A DNA stretch of 64,000 nt, taken from the NCBI RefSeq assembly GCF_014644435.1, contig NZ_BMKR01000009.1:186001-250000 (forward strand), written 5' to 3'. Origin of the DNA: Paenibacillus albidus (GTDB lineage Bacteria; Bacillota; Bacilli; Paenibacillales; Paenibacillaceae). Below the pieces are notes generated by a model. It ran no database searches. It worked only from the letters and a program-made list of their open reading frames with translations, and was not told where the DNA came from. The position numbers and the translations under genes are program-made. Shown one piece after another: positions 42,516 through 53,200 of this stretch; positions within the stretch are counted from its first letter, which is position 1; every line of letters starts with the position of its first letter.

Positions 42516-44105
42516 TTAATGGGTTTTGAATGCGGCTGCCGAACGGGCAAGCTCTTCTGCCAGCTGTGCAAGGGATTGGCAGGTTGCGGCCGTCTCTTCG
42601 GAAGCCGCTGCCGATTCCTCACTCGAAGCAGAGATCGACTCCACAGAGTTCATGACCTCGGCTGCCTGTGCAGCCTCTTCCTCACAGGCCGCTGCAATCT
42701 CATTTACTTTTAAGGAAGAGTTGTTCACCATGCGGATAATATCCTCAAATGCCTCACCCGTCATCGAAGATTGCTCGACGCTTTGCGCCACGGCCCGGAC
42801 ACTCTGCTTGGTATTCTCCTGCATGGCCTTGATAATGGCGGTAATTTCCTTCGTAGCCTCGCTGCTTCGTTCGGCAAGCTTGCGGACCTCATCGGCCACC
42901 ACGGCAAATCCCCGGCCCTGTTCACCCGCACGTGCCGCTTCAATGGCAGCATTCAAAGCCAGCAGATTGGTCTGTTCGGCAATATCGTCAATCACTTCAA
43001 TGATATCTCCGATTTTGCGGGAATCGTCCTCGAGCTGATCCATCTTTTCGCTGACAGCCTGCATCCCTTTTAGGGAGGTCTCCACTACATGTCCGCCTTC
43101 ACGCGCCGTTTTGACGGTATCGTTGGACAGCTCTGCCGCTTCCTCTGCACTGGCAGCTACAGAATTAATAGCCAGAGACAACTCTTTGAACAGCTCGGAA
43201 ATATTCGCAGCCTCGGCGGACTGATTGGTACTGGTGCTGGCAATCTCCTGAGTGCTGGCTGAAATTTCCTCGGAGGAGGCAGCAACACTCTGGGAGTTCA
43301 TAACGATGCCGTTGAGTAGTTCCTTCAAATTGTCCACCATACGGTTCAGTGCCGCAGCTAATTGTCCCACTTCGTCGGTCGAGGTGACATTTGATTTCTG
43401 CGTAAGATTCCCGGCAGCTACCTCGGAGGCCAATCCGAGCATTTGCAACAGCGGTCTGGAGATGGATCTTGCAATGAGATATCCAATCAGAACACTGAAC
43501 AGAACAGCACCAATCACGATGATGATTGTAATCAGCAGTGAGGAGGAGTAAGCAGCTTGCGACTCTGCGTTCGCCTCTTCCGCCAGCTCTACATTGAACG
43601 ATATCAAATCCGCCATATACCGGGTTACCATTTCACCTTGTGCCGTTAATTCTGTTTTGGCGAACTGGTTGAACGCAGTAGGATCATCCCGTTCTGCCAA
43701 AGGAAGCGCCTTATCGAAAAGATCAAGGTATTTCTTGTATTCTGTATCAAAGGATCTGAGCAGATCCTGCTCTTTTTGAGAAGTAGCCAGCGGGCGGAAG
43801 TTATTAACTTCTTTAACAATACTCTCGCGCCCTGCGGCAATGTTTTCTTTCAGCTTCTCAAGCTCTGTGATATTCGTTTCCGTACTCATGTCGCGCAAAA
43901 ACACTCTAATTCTCTGATAATTGATTTGAGCGGAAGAAAGCTCCCTGACGGAGATCAGATTGTTGCCGTAAATTCCTTTGATGTTGCCATTCATAGCCCG
44001 CAGTGTTGAGATCGAGAAGACCCCAAGCCCGGCCAGAATGAGTGACACAATCAGAAATGCAGAAATGATTTTTGTTGCTGTCTTCAAATTGCCATACCAT
44101 TTCAT
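42516..44105 (-). CDS. methyl-accepting chemotaxis protein with four-helix-bundle sensor
   Basis: A 529-residue receptor. TM1 ([20 protein letters not shown]) and TM2 ([20 protein letters not shown]) enclose a helical extracellular domain of the 4HB_MCP type ([20 protein letters not shown]...). HAMP follows, then the signalling hairpin with [20 protein letters not shown] and [18 protein letters not shown]. The start is the ATG after GGGGGAG; an upstream in-frame ATG has no site. First gene of a three-gene chemosensory operon. The 320 bp upstream hold no gene. Confidence 0.94.
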   Translation of the reverse strand: MKWYGNLKTATKIISAFLIVSLILAGLGVFSISTLRAMNGNIKGIYGNNLISVRELSSAQINYQRIRVFLRDMSTETNITELEKLKENIAAGRESIVKEVNNFRPLATSQKEQDLLRSFDTEYKKYLDLFDKALPLAERDDPTAFNQFAKTELTAQGEMVTRYMADLISFNVELAEEANAESQAAYSSSLLITIIIVIGAVLFSVLIGYLIARSISRPLLQMLGLASEVAAGNLTQKSNVTSTDEVGQLAAALNRMVDNLKELLNGIVMNSQSVAASSEEISASTQEIASTSTNQSAEAANISELFKELSLAINSVAASAEEAAELSNDTVKTAREGGHVVETSLKGMQAVSEKMDQLEDDSRKIGDIIEVIDDIAEQTNLLALNAAIEAARAGEQGRGFAVVADEVRKLAERSSEATKEITAIIKAMQENTKQSVRAVAQSVEQSSMTGEAFEDIIRMVNNSSLKVNEIAAACEEEAAQAAEVMNSVESISASSEESAAASEETAATCQSLAQLAEELARSAAAFKTH

Positions 44106-44343
44106 AAATACTCCCCCTAATGAAGCGAATCTTGTGTCAAATAGCCACTTATATTGCTCTCCCCTGCCGCTATATGACAACTTACGATTTATTTCGACAT
44201 TTTTCATGAAAATGTGAATAGATCATGTCCAGGAATCATAAAAAATCTCATGAAAACAAATTTACGTAGTTTTTATTTCACTTTCAGTATGGAATCCAAG
44301 GACTATTGAACCGATGTTGATGCGGGTATTTTCATATAAATGC

Positions 44344-44381
44344 AAAAATAGCCCAATCGCATCTTCTGCAATTAGGCCATT
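44344..44381 (-). terminator. terminator after the NmrA-like gene
   Basis: AATGGCCTAATTGCA pairs with TGCGATTGGGCTATT (G-T pairs and few mismatches), followed on the minus strand by TTTTTGC. Confidence 0.75.
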
Positions 44382-44431
44382 CTTTTTAAAAATAAGGTCA
44401 CTTGAAAGCTGTCCCTATCGTCCGCCTTATG

Positions 44432-45298
44432 TTAGGCTTTCAGCTGGTTCAGCATGTCACTTACCCCTTGCTCCAGCGGAGTAAGCGGACGATTCAGCAG
44501 CTTCTCGAAGTCGCCGCTTTCATTATCGAGTGCCCCTTCACGGATCGCTTGCTGGATTCCAACTACGATTGGAAGCGCCGCTTCAGGCACGCCTGCTCCA
44601 GCCATAACCTCCGAATAGGTCTTGTCGTCCACCTGCTGTACAGCAACTTCCTTGCCCAGAACCCGGCCTACAATCGCCGCCAGCTCTTCTTGAGTACTTG
44701 GCGCTCCAGATAGTTCATAAACCGTATTCTGATGGCCTTCGCCCGCCAGTACAGCAGCAGCTGCCTGAGCATAATCAGAACGGGTTGCCCAGCCGACTTT
44801 GCCGGAACCGGCAGAGGTTAGCCAAGGTGCACCAGATTGTACAGCTTGAATGGTTCCAATTTCATTCTCCAGGTACCAGTTATTACGCAGGAAGGAGTAC
44901 GGAATACCGGATTCACGGATGAATTCTTCCGTAGCCTTATGTACAGGAGCCAGGAAAAGTGTGCTGGTATCAGCCTTTCCAACACTTGTATAGGCAATGA
45001 ATTTCACACCTGCACGTACGGCTGCATCCACAGCAGCTTTGTGCTGGCGGATACGGGTGTCATTGTCTCCATCTGCCGACACGATGAGCAGACGGTCTAT
45101 ACCGGCGAACGCAACATCCAGAGTTTCCGGCTGATCAAAGTCACCATGACGGACTTCTACTCCGCGGGTCCGCAGCTTTTCTGCCTTTTCGGGATTTCTC
45201 ACACTTGCCACGATATTCTCAGCAGGTACAGAAGCCAGCAGGCTTTCTGCCACAATGGAACCAAATTGACCTGTCGCACCTGTTAATCCAATCTTCAT
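44432..45298 (-). CDS. NmrA-like NAD(P)-binding oxidoreductase (QorB/azoreductase type)
   Basis: A 288-residue atypical short-chain dehydrogenase. The dinucleotide motif is KIGLTGATGQFGSIVAESLL. VRHGDFDQPETL, the region FIAYTSVGKADTS and SFLRNNWYLENEI are typical of the QOR2 quinone-reductase branch of the NmrA family. GGAGG lies 8 nt before the chosen ATG. Often induced by quinones or electrophiles through a neighbouring HxlR regulator, but no such gene is seen here. Confidence 0.88.
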   Translation of the reverse strand: MKIGLTGATGQFGSIVAESLLASVPAENIVASVRNPEKAEKLRTRGVEVRHGDFDQPETLDVAFAGIDRLLIVSADGDNDTRIRQHKAAVDAAVRAGVKFIAYTSVGKADTSTLFLAPVHKATEEFIRESGIPYSFLRNNWYLENEIGTIQAVQSGAPWLTSAGSGKVGWATRSDYAQAAAAVLAGEGHQNTVYELSGAPSTQEELAAIVGRVLGKEVAVQQVDDKTYSEVMAGAGVPEAALPIVVGIQQAIREGALDNESGDFEKLLNRPLTPLEQGVSDMLNQLKA

Positions 45299-45411
45299 CT
45301 CAAAAACCTCCATTTATAGAATTTTATAGTTGCCGTTTTGCAGACCGGCTATACATGTAATCATTATAGTTACAGGTAGACGGATTGTCAAACCTAATTA
45401 AAGTGGTTTGT

Positions 45412-46358
45412 TCAATCATTCCATAATGCACTGGCAAGCAGCTCAAATGAGCGCAGACGTTTCCGGTAATCTGGAATCATGGTAACAATGATGAATTCAT
45501 TCACACCATACAGGAGCGATAACTGCTCCAGCCGTTTTTTTACATTACTTGCAGTGCCAACAAGCAGCTTACGATCCGGGAACTGAGAAGGCTCCCCAGT
45601 GTCGTATTCCTTTAGTAATAAGGCGGCATTGGCTGAAGCGAGCTGCTGAGCCTCTTCTTCCGTATCCGCGCAAACTACGCCTACGGCGACCATGGTTCTC
45701 GGTATGGGGGAATGTGGAGTGGGTTTGAACGCTTCACGGTAAGCATGCAGTACCTCTTCGCCATCCACATCACTCATGAACTGACCGAAAACATAACCTG
45801 TTCCAAATTCGGCTGCATAAGCCGCACTTTTGATGTTTGTACCAAGCAGCCACAACTCGGGGGTTACAGGGGGAATCGGGCGGCGGATACCCGTTGTCCT
45901 TCAAATTCGAAGTTCCCCTGCAACAGCTCCGTTACTCCTCTTAGCGATTCCGGCAGTTGTCTAACGTTCTCAAGGAAATTCCCGCTAAGCGCCATGCTCA
46001 CATGGGCCGAGCCGCCCGGCGCCCGTCCCATACCAAGGTCTATGCGACCCGGGTATAAGCTAGCAAGCAGGTTAAACGATTCAACCACCTTAAGCGGCTT
46101 GTAATGCGGTAACAAAAGCGCCCCCGAGCCGATACGAATACGATCCGTTTTCGCTCCGATATGCGCCAGCAACACCTCCGGGGCGGTACACGCCAGCTCT
46201 GGCATATCATGATGTTCGGCTACCCAGTAGCGGTTGTACCCAAGTCGTTCGGCTGTTTGAGCAAGCTCCACCGCTTGTTCCAATGCGAAGGTGGCATTCG
46301 CCTTTTCTAACACAGGAACCAGATCCAATACGCTAAGCTTTAAAGGTTCTATTTTCAT
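45412..46358 (-). pseudogene. LLM-class flavin-dependent oxidoreductase with a one-base frameshift
   Basis: A luciferase-like monooxygenase relative of about 315 residues in two frames. The first (46358 to 45864) starts MKIEPLKLSVLDLVPVLE after AGGAGGTG and holds RYWVAEHHDMPELACTAPEV and GMGRAPGGS. It ends ...SAARFPL at a TAA. The second continues with PVTPELWLLGTNIKSAAYAA and GTGYVFGQFMSD to the natural end. One extra C in the run of five Cs near 45870-45875 would restore ...RFPPVTPELWLLG. Either a real mutation or a homopolymer sequencing error. Confidence 0.85.
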
Positions 46359-46385
46359 GACACCTCCTGTTATCAAGCTCCATAC

Positions 46386-46733
46386 CTACGAGCCATGCAC
46401 TGTTCGTGGATTTCTGTAAAATTCAATCATATCTATAAAGGTAACCCGATATAAACGTATAACTTCCCCTAATTCATATAATCGGCCATGACCATCCTCT
46501 TTTAACGCGTACACTACATCATGCCGCACCTTATCCATTGCAATTCTGCCGATGAACTGGTGCTCGTACTCTGTATATTTCTTTTTGAAATCTTCATTAA
46601 ACTCCAATAACTCGACGTAAGACCGCTCTAGCAGCGCATTTACCAGTGTCAGTTCTTTATCTTCCTTTTGGACTGCCACGTAATAGTTGCCACGATCATC
46701 CTTAATCAAGTCCGTGAACAATTCAATATTCAA
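46386..46733 (-). CDS. uncharacterised acidic protein
   Basis: A protein of about 115 residues starting at TTG nine bases after AAAGGAG; the frame is open further upstream but without a better site. It contains LNIELFTDLIKDDRGNYYVA, FNEDFKKKYTEYEHQFIGRI and YRVTFIDMIEFYRNP. No family recognised. It directly precedes the LLM gene and may be co-transcribed. Confidence 0.55.
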   Translation of the reverse strand: MNIELFTDLIKDDRGNYYVAVQKEDKELTLVNALLERSYVELLEFNEDFKKKYTEYEHQFIGRIAMDKVRHDVVYALKEDGHGRLYELGEVIRLYRVTFIDMIEFYRNPRTVHGS

Positions 46734-46781
46734 GGCCAAAATCTCCTTTCGTGTTTTACTCGCAGACAACAAGTTTAGCAT

Positions 46782-47352
46782 ACCCCAGAGTTAAATCAGT
46801 TCAACCAAACGGGTGAATAACAACTCGGAGCTTAACTAGGCCCGGATGGTTGTTGTTGTACAATAGGCAAGATTATCGTCATTTGGCTTGCATAGAACTC
46901 ACATTGTTGTACAACGTACACAACTCTCGCCCATATATAGTGTGGTTAAGACAATGGATGACTGTACGATTTGGCGTGGGTCCTTCTGCGGACACGATGA
47001 GGTCCCTTCACGATCTATCCGCGGCTGATGCGGACAGGAAATCCGTTATTGGGGAGGATTCGTCTATTCAGCAGAACAAACGGACAGAGATTCTGCTAAT
47101 TGTCCCATCTCCCCTCATTCTAGGCTCAAACAAACGATATAACGGCTCCTGAGTCCGAATTCGCCAGGAAAGCAGACTTTTTCGCAAAATAGAGTCTTCT
47201 CTGTCCGCTTCACTCCGCTGATGGAGCCCAATCCTCCTGCACCGCCTATTTCATCTGATGCTTCCAAGATATCCACATTTTTTGGCATTGCATCATTTCC
47301 TAAACGACAAGAAAGAGCAGCCGCACCAGCGGCCGCCCTCAGTAAATAATAG
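46782..47352. other. gene-free stretch with a repeated TTGTTGTACAA motif
   Basis: About 570 bp without a supported gene. TTGTTGTACAA occurs at 46853-46863 and 46904-46914; its core TTGTACAA is a palindrome. The remainder has short imperfect inverted repeats and looks like worn intergenic or transposon-derived sequence, but nothing can be named. Confidence 0.5.
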
Positions 47353-49458
47353 TTACTCATCACGGCCTTTGGCCTGCGCAGCCAGCAGTTCCTTCACCGC
47401 TTCAAGCGAGGTCAACGGCTCGCGGCAGGCAAAATCCCGGCAGACATAAGCCGTGGCGGCCCCGCCAAGGGCCGGTTTGTCCGCCAAATGCGGCAGCAAC
47501 TCCACAAGCTGCTCATCGCCCTCCCATTTGATGAGCAGCGCAGCATCCGGCATATAGGCCTGCTGCACCTGGGCGAGCATGCTGTGCAGGGCGGAGTCCT
47601 CCCTTTTGCCGGCCAGAACCCATTCCTTGCCACCGCCCATGAATCCCAGCAGGGCTTTTAAATACATGGAATATCCCGCAGGGTAGGCTGTTGCAGCGGC
47701 TCCCACTGCAATGGCAGTCCGCTCGGCCACACCTTTTAGAGCGACGTCCTGCGTCATCGCGGCGAGCCTCGGCAGGATCATGGCCGCCACCGAATTGCCG
47801 GATGGCATCGCTCCGTCATATAACTCCTTGGAACGCAGGGGCAATGACTCTCCATCCACACCGGTGAAGAAGAATCCGCCTTGCTCGGCATCCGGGAAAA
47901 GAGTGACCAGTCCATCTTTTAACACCAATGCCCGTTCGAGATACGTTACGTTGCCGGTAGCCTCATACAGCTCCGTCAGCCCCCAGATCATAAAAGCATA
48001 ATCATCCACATATCCCGGAAATGCAGCTTCACCATCCCGGTAGCGGGCAAGCAGACGGCCATCCTCGCGTCTCAGCTTCTCCCAAATAAAGTCCGCAGCA
48101 CCCCCGGCAGCCTGGGCATACTCCGGTTTCTGCAAGGCCTTGGCCCCTTTGGCCAGTGCGGCAATCATCAGCCCGTTCCAGGCGGTCAGCACCTTATCAT
48201 CCTTGGCAGGCGGGATGCGGATCTTGCGGTAGGCGAACAGCTTCTCACGCCATTCTTCTATCCGGGTCCGCAGGCCAAGCGGATTCATGCCCAACCGTTC
48301 TGCCATATCCTCAGGCAGGCCCTGCAAGAGATTAGGGATATTTTTCCGTTCAAAATTCCCCTCTGGCGTAATGCCGTATACATGGCAATAAGAATGCATG
48401 TCCTCAAGCCCCAGCGCCTCTTCGATCTCTTCGCGGGAGAACACATAGAACTTGCCTTCCTCCCCTTCGGAATCGGCATCCTCCGCCGAGTAGAAGGCAC
48501 CTTCCGGGGAAGTCATATCACGCCGCACATAGGTAAAGACACTTTCGGCAATCTCGGCGTAGAGCGGTTTGCCCGTAATCTGGAAGGCTTCCAGATACAC
48601 ATAGGCCAGCAGCGCGTTGTCATACAGCATTTTTTCAAAATGAGGAACCAGCCACTCTCTATCCGTAGAATAGCGGGCGAACCCGAATCCGACATGGTCA
48701 TACATTCCCCCACGGTACATCGAGGTCAATGTTGTCTCGACCATTTGCAGCGCTTGGGGCACGTTGTACGCCTGGCTGTAGGCGAGCAGAAAAGAAAGAT
48801 TATGCGGCGAAGGGAACTTCGGCGCGTTTCCGAACCCGCCATACTGCTCATCGAATTGGCTCTGATACAGCCGGAACGCCTCATGCAGCAGCTCTTCACC
48901 AGGTTCATCATTGTGTTGACCATCGCCCTGACGCTGCTTCCGCTCATTCGCCTGAAGTTCAGTCAGCAGGTCATCGCCCAGCTTGCTAAAGGCCTCGCCG
49001 TCCTGCCCCCACTTCGCCTGGATCTGCTCCAGCAGATCCATCAGTCCCATCCGCCCAAGCATCCGCCGCTTCGGAAAATAGGTCCCTGCATAAAACGGCT
49101 TTTTCTCCGGCGTCAGCAGCACCGTGAGCGGCCACCCGCCCGACCCCGTCAGCGCCTGACACACCGACATATACAGCGCATCAATATCCGGCCGCTCCTC
49201 GCGGTCTACTTTAATTGAAATGAAATGCTGATTGAGCAGATCTGCGACTTCCTGATCTTCGAAGGATTCTCGTTCCATTACGTGACACCAATGACAGGTC
49301 GAATAGCCGATCGAGAGAAAGACCGGCTTGTTTGCAGACTGGGCTTTAGTAAAGGCCTCGTCTCCCCATGGATACCAATCCACGGGGTTGTGCGCATGTT
49401 GTAATAGATAAGGTGATTTCTCGTTGGCTAATCTATTGGGTACTCTGTGAGTTGTCAC
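47353..49458 (-). CDS. thioredoxin-like DUF255 (YyaL) protein with glycosidase-like helical toroid
   Basis: About 700 residues. The N-terminal thioredoxin-fold DUF255 has [20 protein letters not shown], the CxxC in [20 protein letters not shown] and [12 protein letters not shown]. The C-terminal two thirds form an alpha/alpha toroid like N-acylglucosamine epimerases ([49 protein letters not shown]). Function unknown; linked to spermatogenesis-associated protein 20 in animals. I favour the GTG start 7 nt after GAGGGG; ATGs 5 and 26 codons further out are possible. Confidence 0.88.
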   Translation of the reverse strand: MTTHRVPNRLANEKSPYLLQHAHNPVDWYPWGDEAFTKAQSANKPVFLSIGYSTCHWCHVMERESFEDQEVADLLNQHFISIKVDREERPDIDALYMSVCQALTGSGGWPLTVLLTPEKKPFYAGTYFPKRRMLGRMGLMDLLEQIQAKWGQDGEAFSKLGDDLLTELQANERKQRQGDGQHNDEPGEELLHEAFRLYQSQFDEQYGGFGNAPKFPSPHNLSFLLAYSQAYNVPQALQMVETTLTSMYRGGMYDHVGFGFARYSTDREWLVPHFEKMLYDNALLAYVYLEAFQITGKPLYAEIAESVFTYVRRDMTSPEGAFYSAEDADSEGEEGKFYVFSREEIEEALGLEDMHSYCHVYGITPEGNFERKNIPNLLQGLPEDMAERLGMNPLGLRTRIEEWREKLFAYRKIRIPPAKDDKVLTAWNGLMIAALAKGAKALQKPEYAQAAGGAADFIWEKLRREDGRLLARYRDGEAAFPGYVDDYAFMIWGLTELYEATGNVTYLERALVLKDGLVTLFPDAEQGGFFFTGVDGESLPLRSKELYDGAMPSGNSVAAMILPRLAAMTQDVALKGVAERTAIAVGAAATAYPAGYSMYLKALLGFMGGGKEWVLAGKREDSALHSMLAQVQQAYMPDAALLIKWEGDEQLVELLPHLADKPALGGAATAYVCRDFACREPLTSLEAVKELLAAQAKGRDE

Positions 49459-49478
49459 GGGGCGTCCCCTCATTTCGG

Positions 49479-49523
49479 CTAATTTGGGTAAAGTATTGCC
49501 TAGGGTTAGTTTACCCAAATTAG
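49479..49523. repeat. perfect 14-bp inverted repeat before the DUF255 gene
   Basis: CTAATTTGGGTAAA (49479-49492) and TTTACCCAAATTAG (49510-49523) are exact complements with a 17-nt spacer containing CCTAGG. It lies 20 bp upstream of the preferred start and may be an operator or 5'-UTR hairpin. A matching half site TTTACCCAAA occurs at about 50162, before the GyrI-like gene. Confidence 0.75.
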
Positions 49524-49592
49524 TAAGGAAAGGCACAAAAGAAAAGAAGGCAACAAATCTTTTAACTCAATAGTCTGAATCATTACTTTAAA

Positions 49593-50069
49593 TTACTTTA
49601 ATGCTATAAACAGATCAATCTCATTGTCTAGGCTTTCGGGTTTATATCTTTCATCCCAAATTTCAAAATCGTAATCCTTTGGTTCATTTCCAGTTTCTAT
49701 AATCCATTGTCCATATAAATAGTCATATGAACGGCTAAGCTCAGATTCAAGTCCCTTATGTGTGTAAGTAACATATTTGCTCTCAGTGACAGCATGACTT
49801 ACCATATTTAATGGAATATCACCGTGATGACTTACTTCATAACAAAGAATATGGGTAAAGCTGTCCACCTGAGGATTAAAATCAGGCTTCATAGGATAAA
49901 TCTGCATTAAAATTACATTCTCATTTTTCTTGTTTAGAATTTTGTCTTTTCCTTCAACTAGTGAATGATAAGTGTTCTTACCAAGACCAGACTCAAATTC
50001 TTTGACATCCGCTTCAATTTTATAACCTACAACATAAAAAGGGGGCAGTGTTATTACTTTAGCTTCCAA
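49593..50069 (-). CDS. GyrI-like/AraC effector-binding-domain protein
   Basis: A stand-alone small-molecule-binding domain of about 158 residues: VITLPPFYVVGYKIEADVKE, ILMQIYPMKPDFNPQVDSFT and LYGQWIIETGNEPKDYDFEI with the terminal ERYKPESLDNEIDLFIAL. I chose TTG five bases after GGAGGAG; the frame is open 34 codons further without a site. Relatives bind cationic or aromatic compounds. Function here unknown. Confidence 0.8.
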   Translation of the reverse strand: MEAKVITLPPFYVVGYKIEADVKEFESGLGKNTYHSLVEGKDKILNKKNENVILMQIYPMKPDFNPQVDSFTHILCYEVSHHGDIPLNMVSHAVTESKYVTYTHKGLESELSRSYDYLYGQWIIETGNEPKDYDFEIWDERYKPESLDNEIDLFIALK

Positions 50070-50256
50070 AAAATCTCCTCCATTCAGAATGATTGATTCA
50101 CACGAACAACCCATCAATGACAGGTCGGTTAAAGCCACACTACGAATACCCAATAGTGTTTGTTTACCCAAAAAGGCGGGGAAAGCCGCAACGATAGAAC
50201 TACTTTCACTTCATTAGCTTCCTGATATTTCTCCCCGTATTTACAGTCGATCCGGT

Positions 50257-53200
50257 TTACCGCAATCCGGCCGGAGCATCAGGGACTTGATCAGAGTCGA
50301 TCAAATGTTGAGCGTCTCGCACGAGGTATGCTGCCGCTTCACTCGAAATATGCTTTCCGTTTTGTGCATGCACTTCTTTAACAAACGACCCCAAATTATC
50401 TTTTTCCAATTTTTTAAGCAAACTATTGGCAATTCCGGCATTATCGATTTGATGATCGCTTGTAAAGCGTGTGACTAGTGACTTTAAGGCATAGATGCTT
50501 GTTGAAGTTTCAAAAGTAATGACTTGACTCTTTTCGTTTCCGGCCCTATCGCTTGCTCTCACGACAAACGTATGCATACCAAGCGGTAGCGTATATAGGG
50601 CAATCGGCGTCCCTTGTTGTACTACATTCGAATCCAGCGTTACCGTTACCTTGACAGGATCTACGCCCGACAACTGATCTTCCAACTCGATAACGGGCGT
50701 AATGTCCACGGAATTGAGATAGGTGCCATATACCAGCCCAGTTACCGTAATGGTAGGTGCGACTGTATCCAGTTTGGCGCTAATGCTTCTCACTGCTTCC
50801 ACATTTCCCGCTTTGTCCATAGAACGATAGTGAATCGTAGACTGACCATCCTGATTAATGGTTAAAACATCCGTATACTTTTCCCATACATTACCGCCAT
50901 CCAGACTGTACACTGTCTTCGTTACGCCAGACAAGTTATCTGCCGCATGCAAGGCCACTGTAATTGCGTTGATGTACCATCCGTTCGCTCCATCCGGTTG
51001 AGTCGGCGTAACGGAAGCTGTAGTAACAGGAGCGTCCATGTCGGCGACAAAGGAGCGGATCGTTCTGCTTAGCGAACCATGGGAGATTACGATCTCTCCA
51101 GACCCCCAGTCAGCAGACATATAATTTTCACCGGTAATGCTGCTGACCGCGTCATGTGATTTGTAAGTGTTGAAATCGACCGGTACACCGTCGATCTTTC
51201 TTACATCGGTTTTATAGTCCAGCTTGAGCAGCTTGCCATTCAACCCCTGGTACTGGATGTAATATCCGTTGTTAATGACATAGGTAATCGGATGAGCGGC
51301 CTCATTGTCCAGAATGGCTGCGATGAATTCCTCGAATGTTCCGGAGAACTCTGCCGAATCTGCTACTTCCATGACAAATGCTGTATTGGCCGAATTAATT
51401 TTCGCCTCTATATCCGACCATCTCCCGGACTTCGACCAGCTATACTGAACGGTATTGGCCACGACGCCGTCCTTTAGCATTTTTATGGCAGCATATACGT
51501 TATTTTTTCTGACGAAGACCCAGCCGTTATATCCGTTGCCATCTACAACATCATCCATATACATTTTGGGAATCCAAAAATGGCTGAACTGCGCATAGTT
51601 CGTTATTTTATGCATACCAAGCATGACGTTTTCATCCTGAAAATATTTGTATGACATACTCTTAAAGTCACCATTAAAATATGCATGTGGCGATGCCGTA
51701 TCTGTTTCATTCAGACCTGGATGACTGTCGAAAATAACCGCATTCATCGATTTCCCAAATGTTAGCGACCATGGAACCTCTTGAAATCCTTGAAAGTAAC
51801 GGCTGTCATTAGGAGCAATCTCCTGCTGGACTATCGAACCCAATGTATATTCTGGTGTCACATGGGTGTATTTTTTCAGGCTTTCCGCAACGGGAATGTC
51901 CGGAATCGTATAAACAGCCTTCCGTTCCTTGTTATTCAGTCTTTTGTTCCTGTCCCGCGCAAGGGCATACAGCACATCCGATGGTCTGTATGTGCTTACT
52001 GGCAGTAATCCGGCCTGCACGTTAACATCAGCATACTCTTCATCAACGTCGACTATTGCAGTATCGAACAGAAAATCTACAAAATAATTAGAATGGCCAT
52101 ATAACAACGATTTCGGTGAACTGACATAAGTACGCGCATGGGCACCTCCCATATTCGCTTCTAGCGAATCGACTGCCATATCTGCCATCAGATAGTCCAG
52201 CATATCGAAGGCCATATTTTTCACAGTTGCATCATTGGCAAAGGTATACAGCATCGACAAACCGCCAATATCAATCCCATAATAACTGATTGAATCATAC
52301 TCCCCCATGCCGGTCTTTAGACGCCGATTCATCCAATCGCGTAAATAGTTAGTGAACATCACCTGATTTTCTAATCCCGTTTTCCCGTTCCACATCGTCG
52401 CATCCGGCCAAATTTCACTAACGAGATAGCCGCTGGCAAAATAAATCAGCCGATGATTCTCCGACATAAATTCCGTCGGATTGGAGTAATCGGTCTCCTT
52501 TAACAAGTCAGTCATTCTTTCCCACACCGCGTCGGATACATTGACTCTGCCGTCCAGCATTTTATAGAGAATCAGCATCTGAGCAAAATAAAAATCTGCT
52601 GCTCCATTTGCTCTGCCATTCGGTCTCGTCTCATCATAAATCACTTCGTCAATCATCCAGTTTACGGCATCATCATAATTTTTCTCCTCGGGGTTTAACA
52701 TCATTTTCCCGAAGATTTCAGTCAAGTACATATAATGCTTGGCATAAGGAGGACGATCTGACTTCTCGTATGCGCCGCGCATTTTGTATAGCAAATTTTC
52801 CTGCCTGATTGCCGTACCGCTTTTGACATATTCCATTTCTGAAACTGCCGGGACTGCTGCCGTTATCGTCAGATCAAGCGTCAAATTATGATAAGCAGCT
52901 TCTATGGTAACACTGCTGCCTTCGGAAGCATCCGTTTTGAACCGGAACGTATCGCCGCCAAACAGTTCCGCTTTGTCAGCACCTGACTTGATGGTAAAGG
53001 TTAGCGCCGGATCTATGGTGATGTACTTCGTTTTTTCTGCGGCATAAACAGCTTTGATCGCGGTCATCTCTGCCAAATCAACGGTATCGTAAATGTTTAC
53101 TTCCAAATTCGATTTATCTGCCGTAATCGAAGACGGAACTCCCTCTGCATGCGGTCCCCCTTCCAGCTTTCGAATTCGGATGTCATCGAGGTAGACTATG

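Noticed and set aside
42526..43038. Plus-strand frame of 170 codons opposite the MCP signalling domain
   Set aside because: Ala/Ser-rich mirror of the receptor coding sequence.
46850..47152. Plus-strand frame of 100 codons in the gap before the DUF255 gene
   Set aside because: No ribosome binding site, and the peptide has no ordered composition or recognisable motif.
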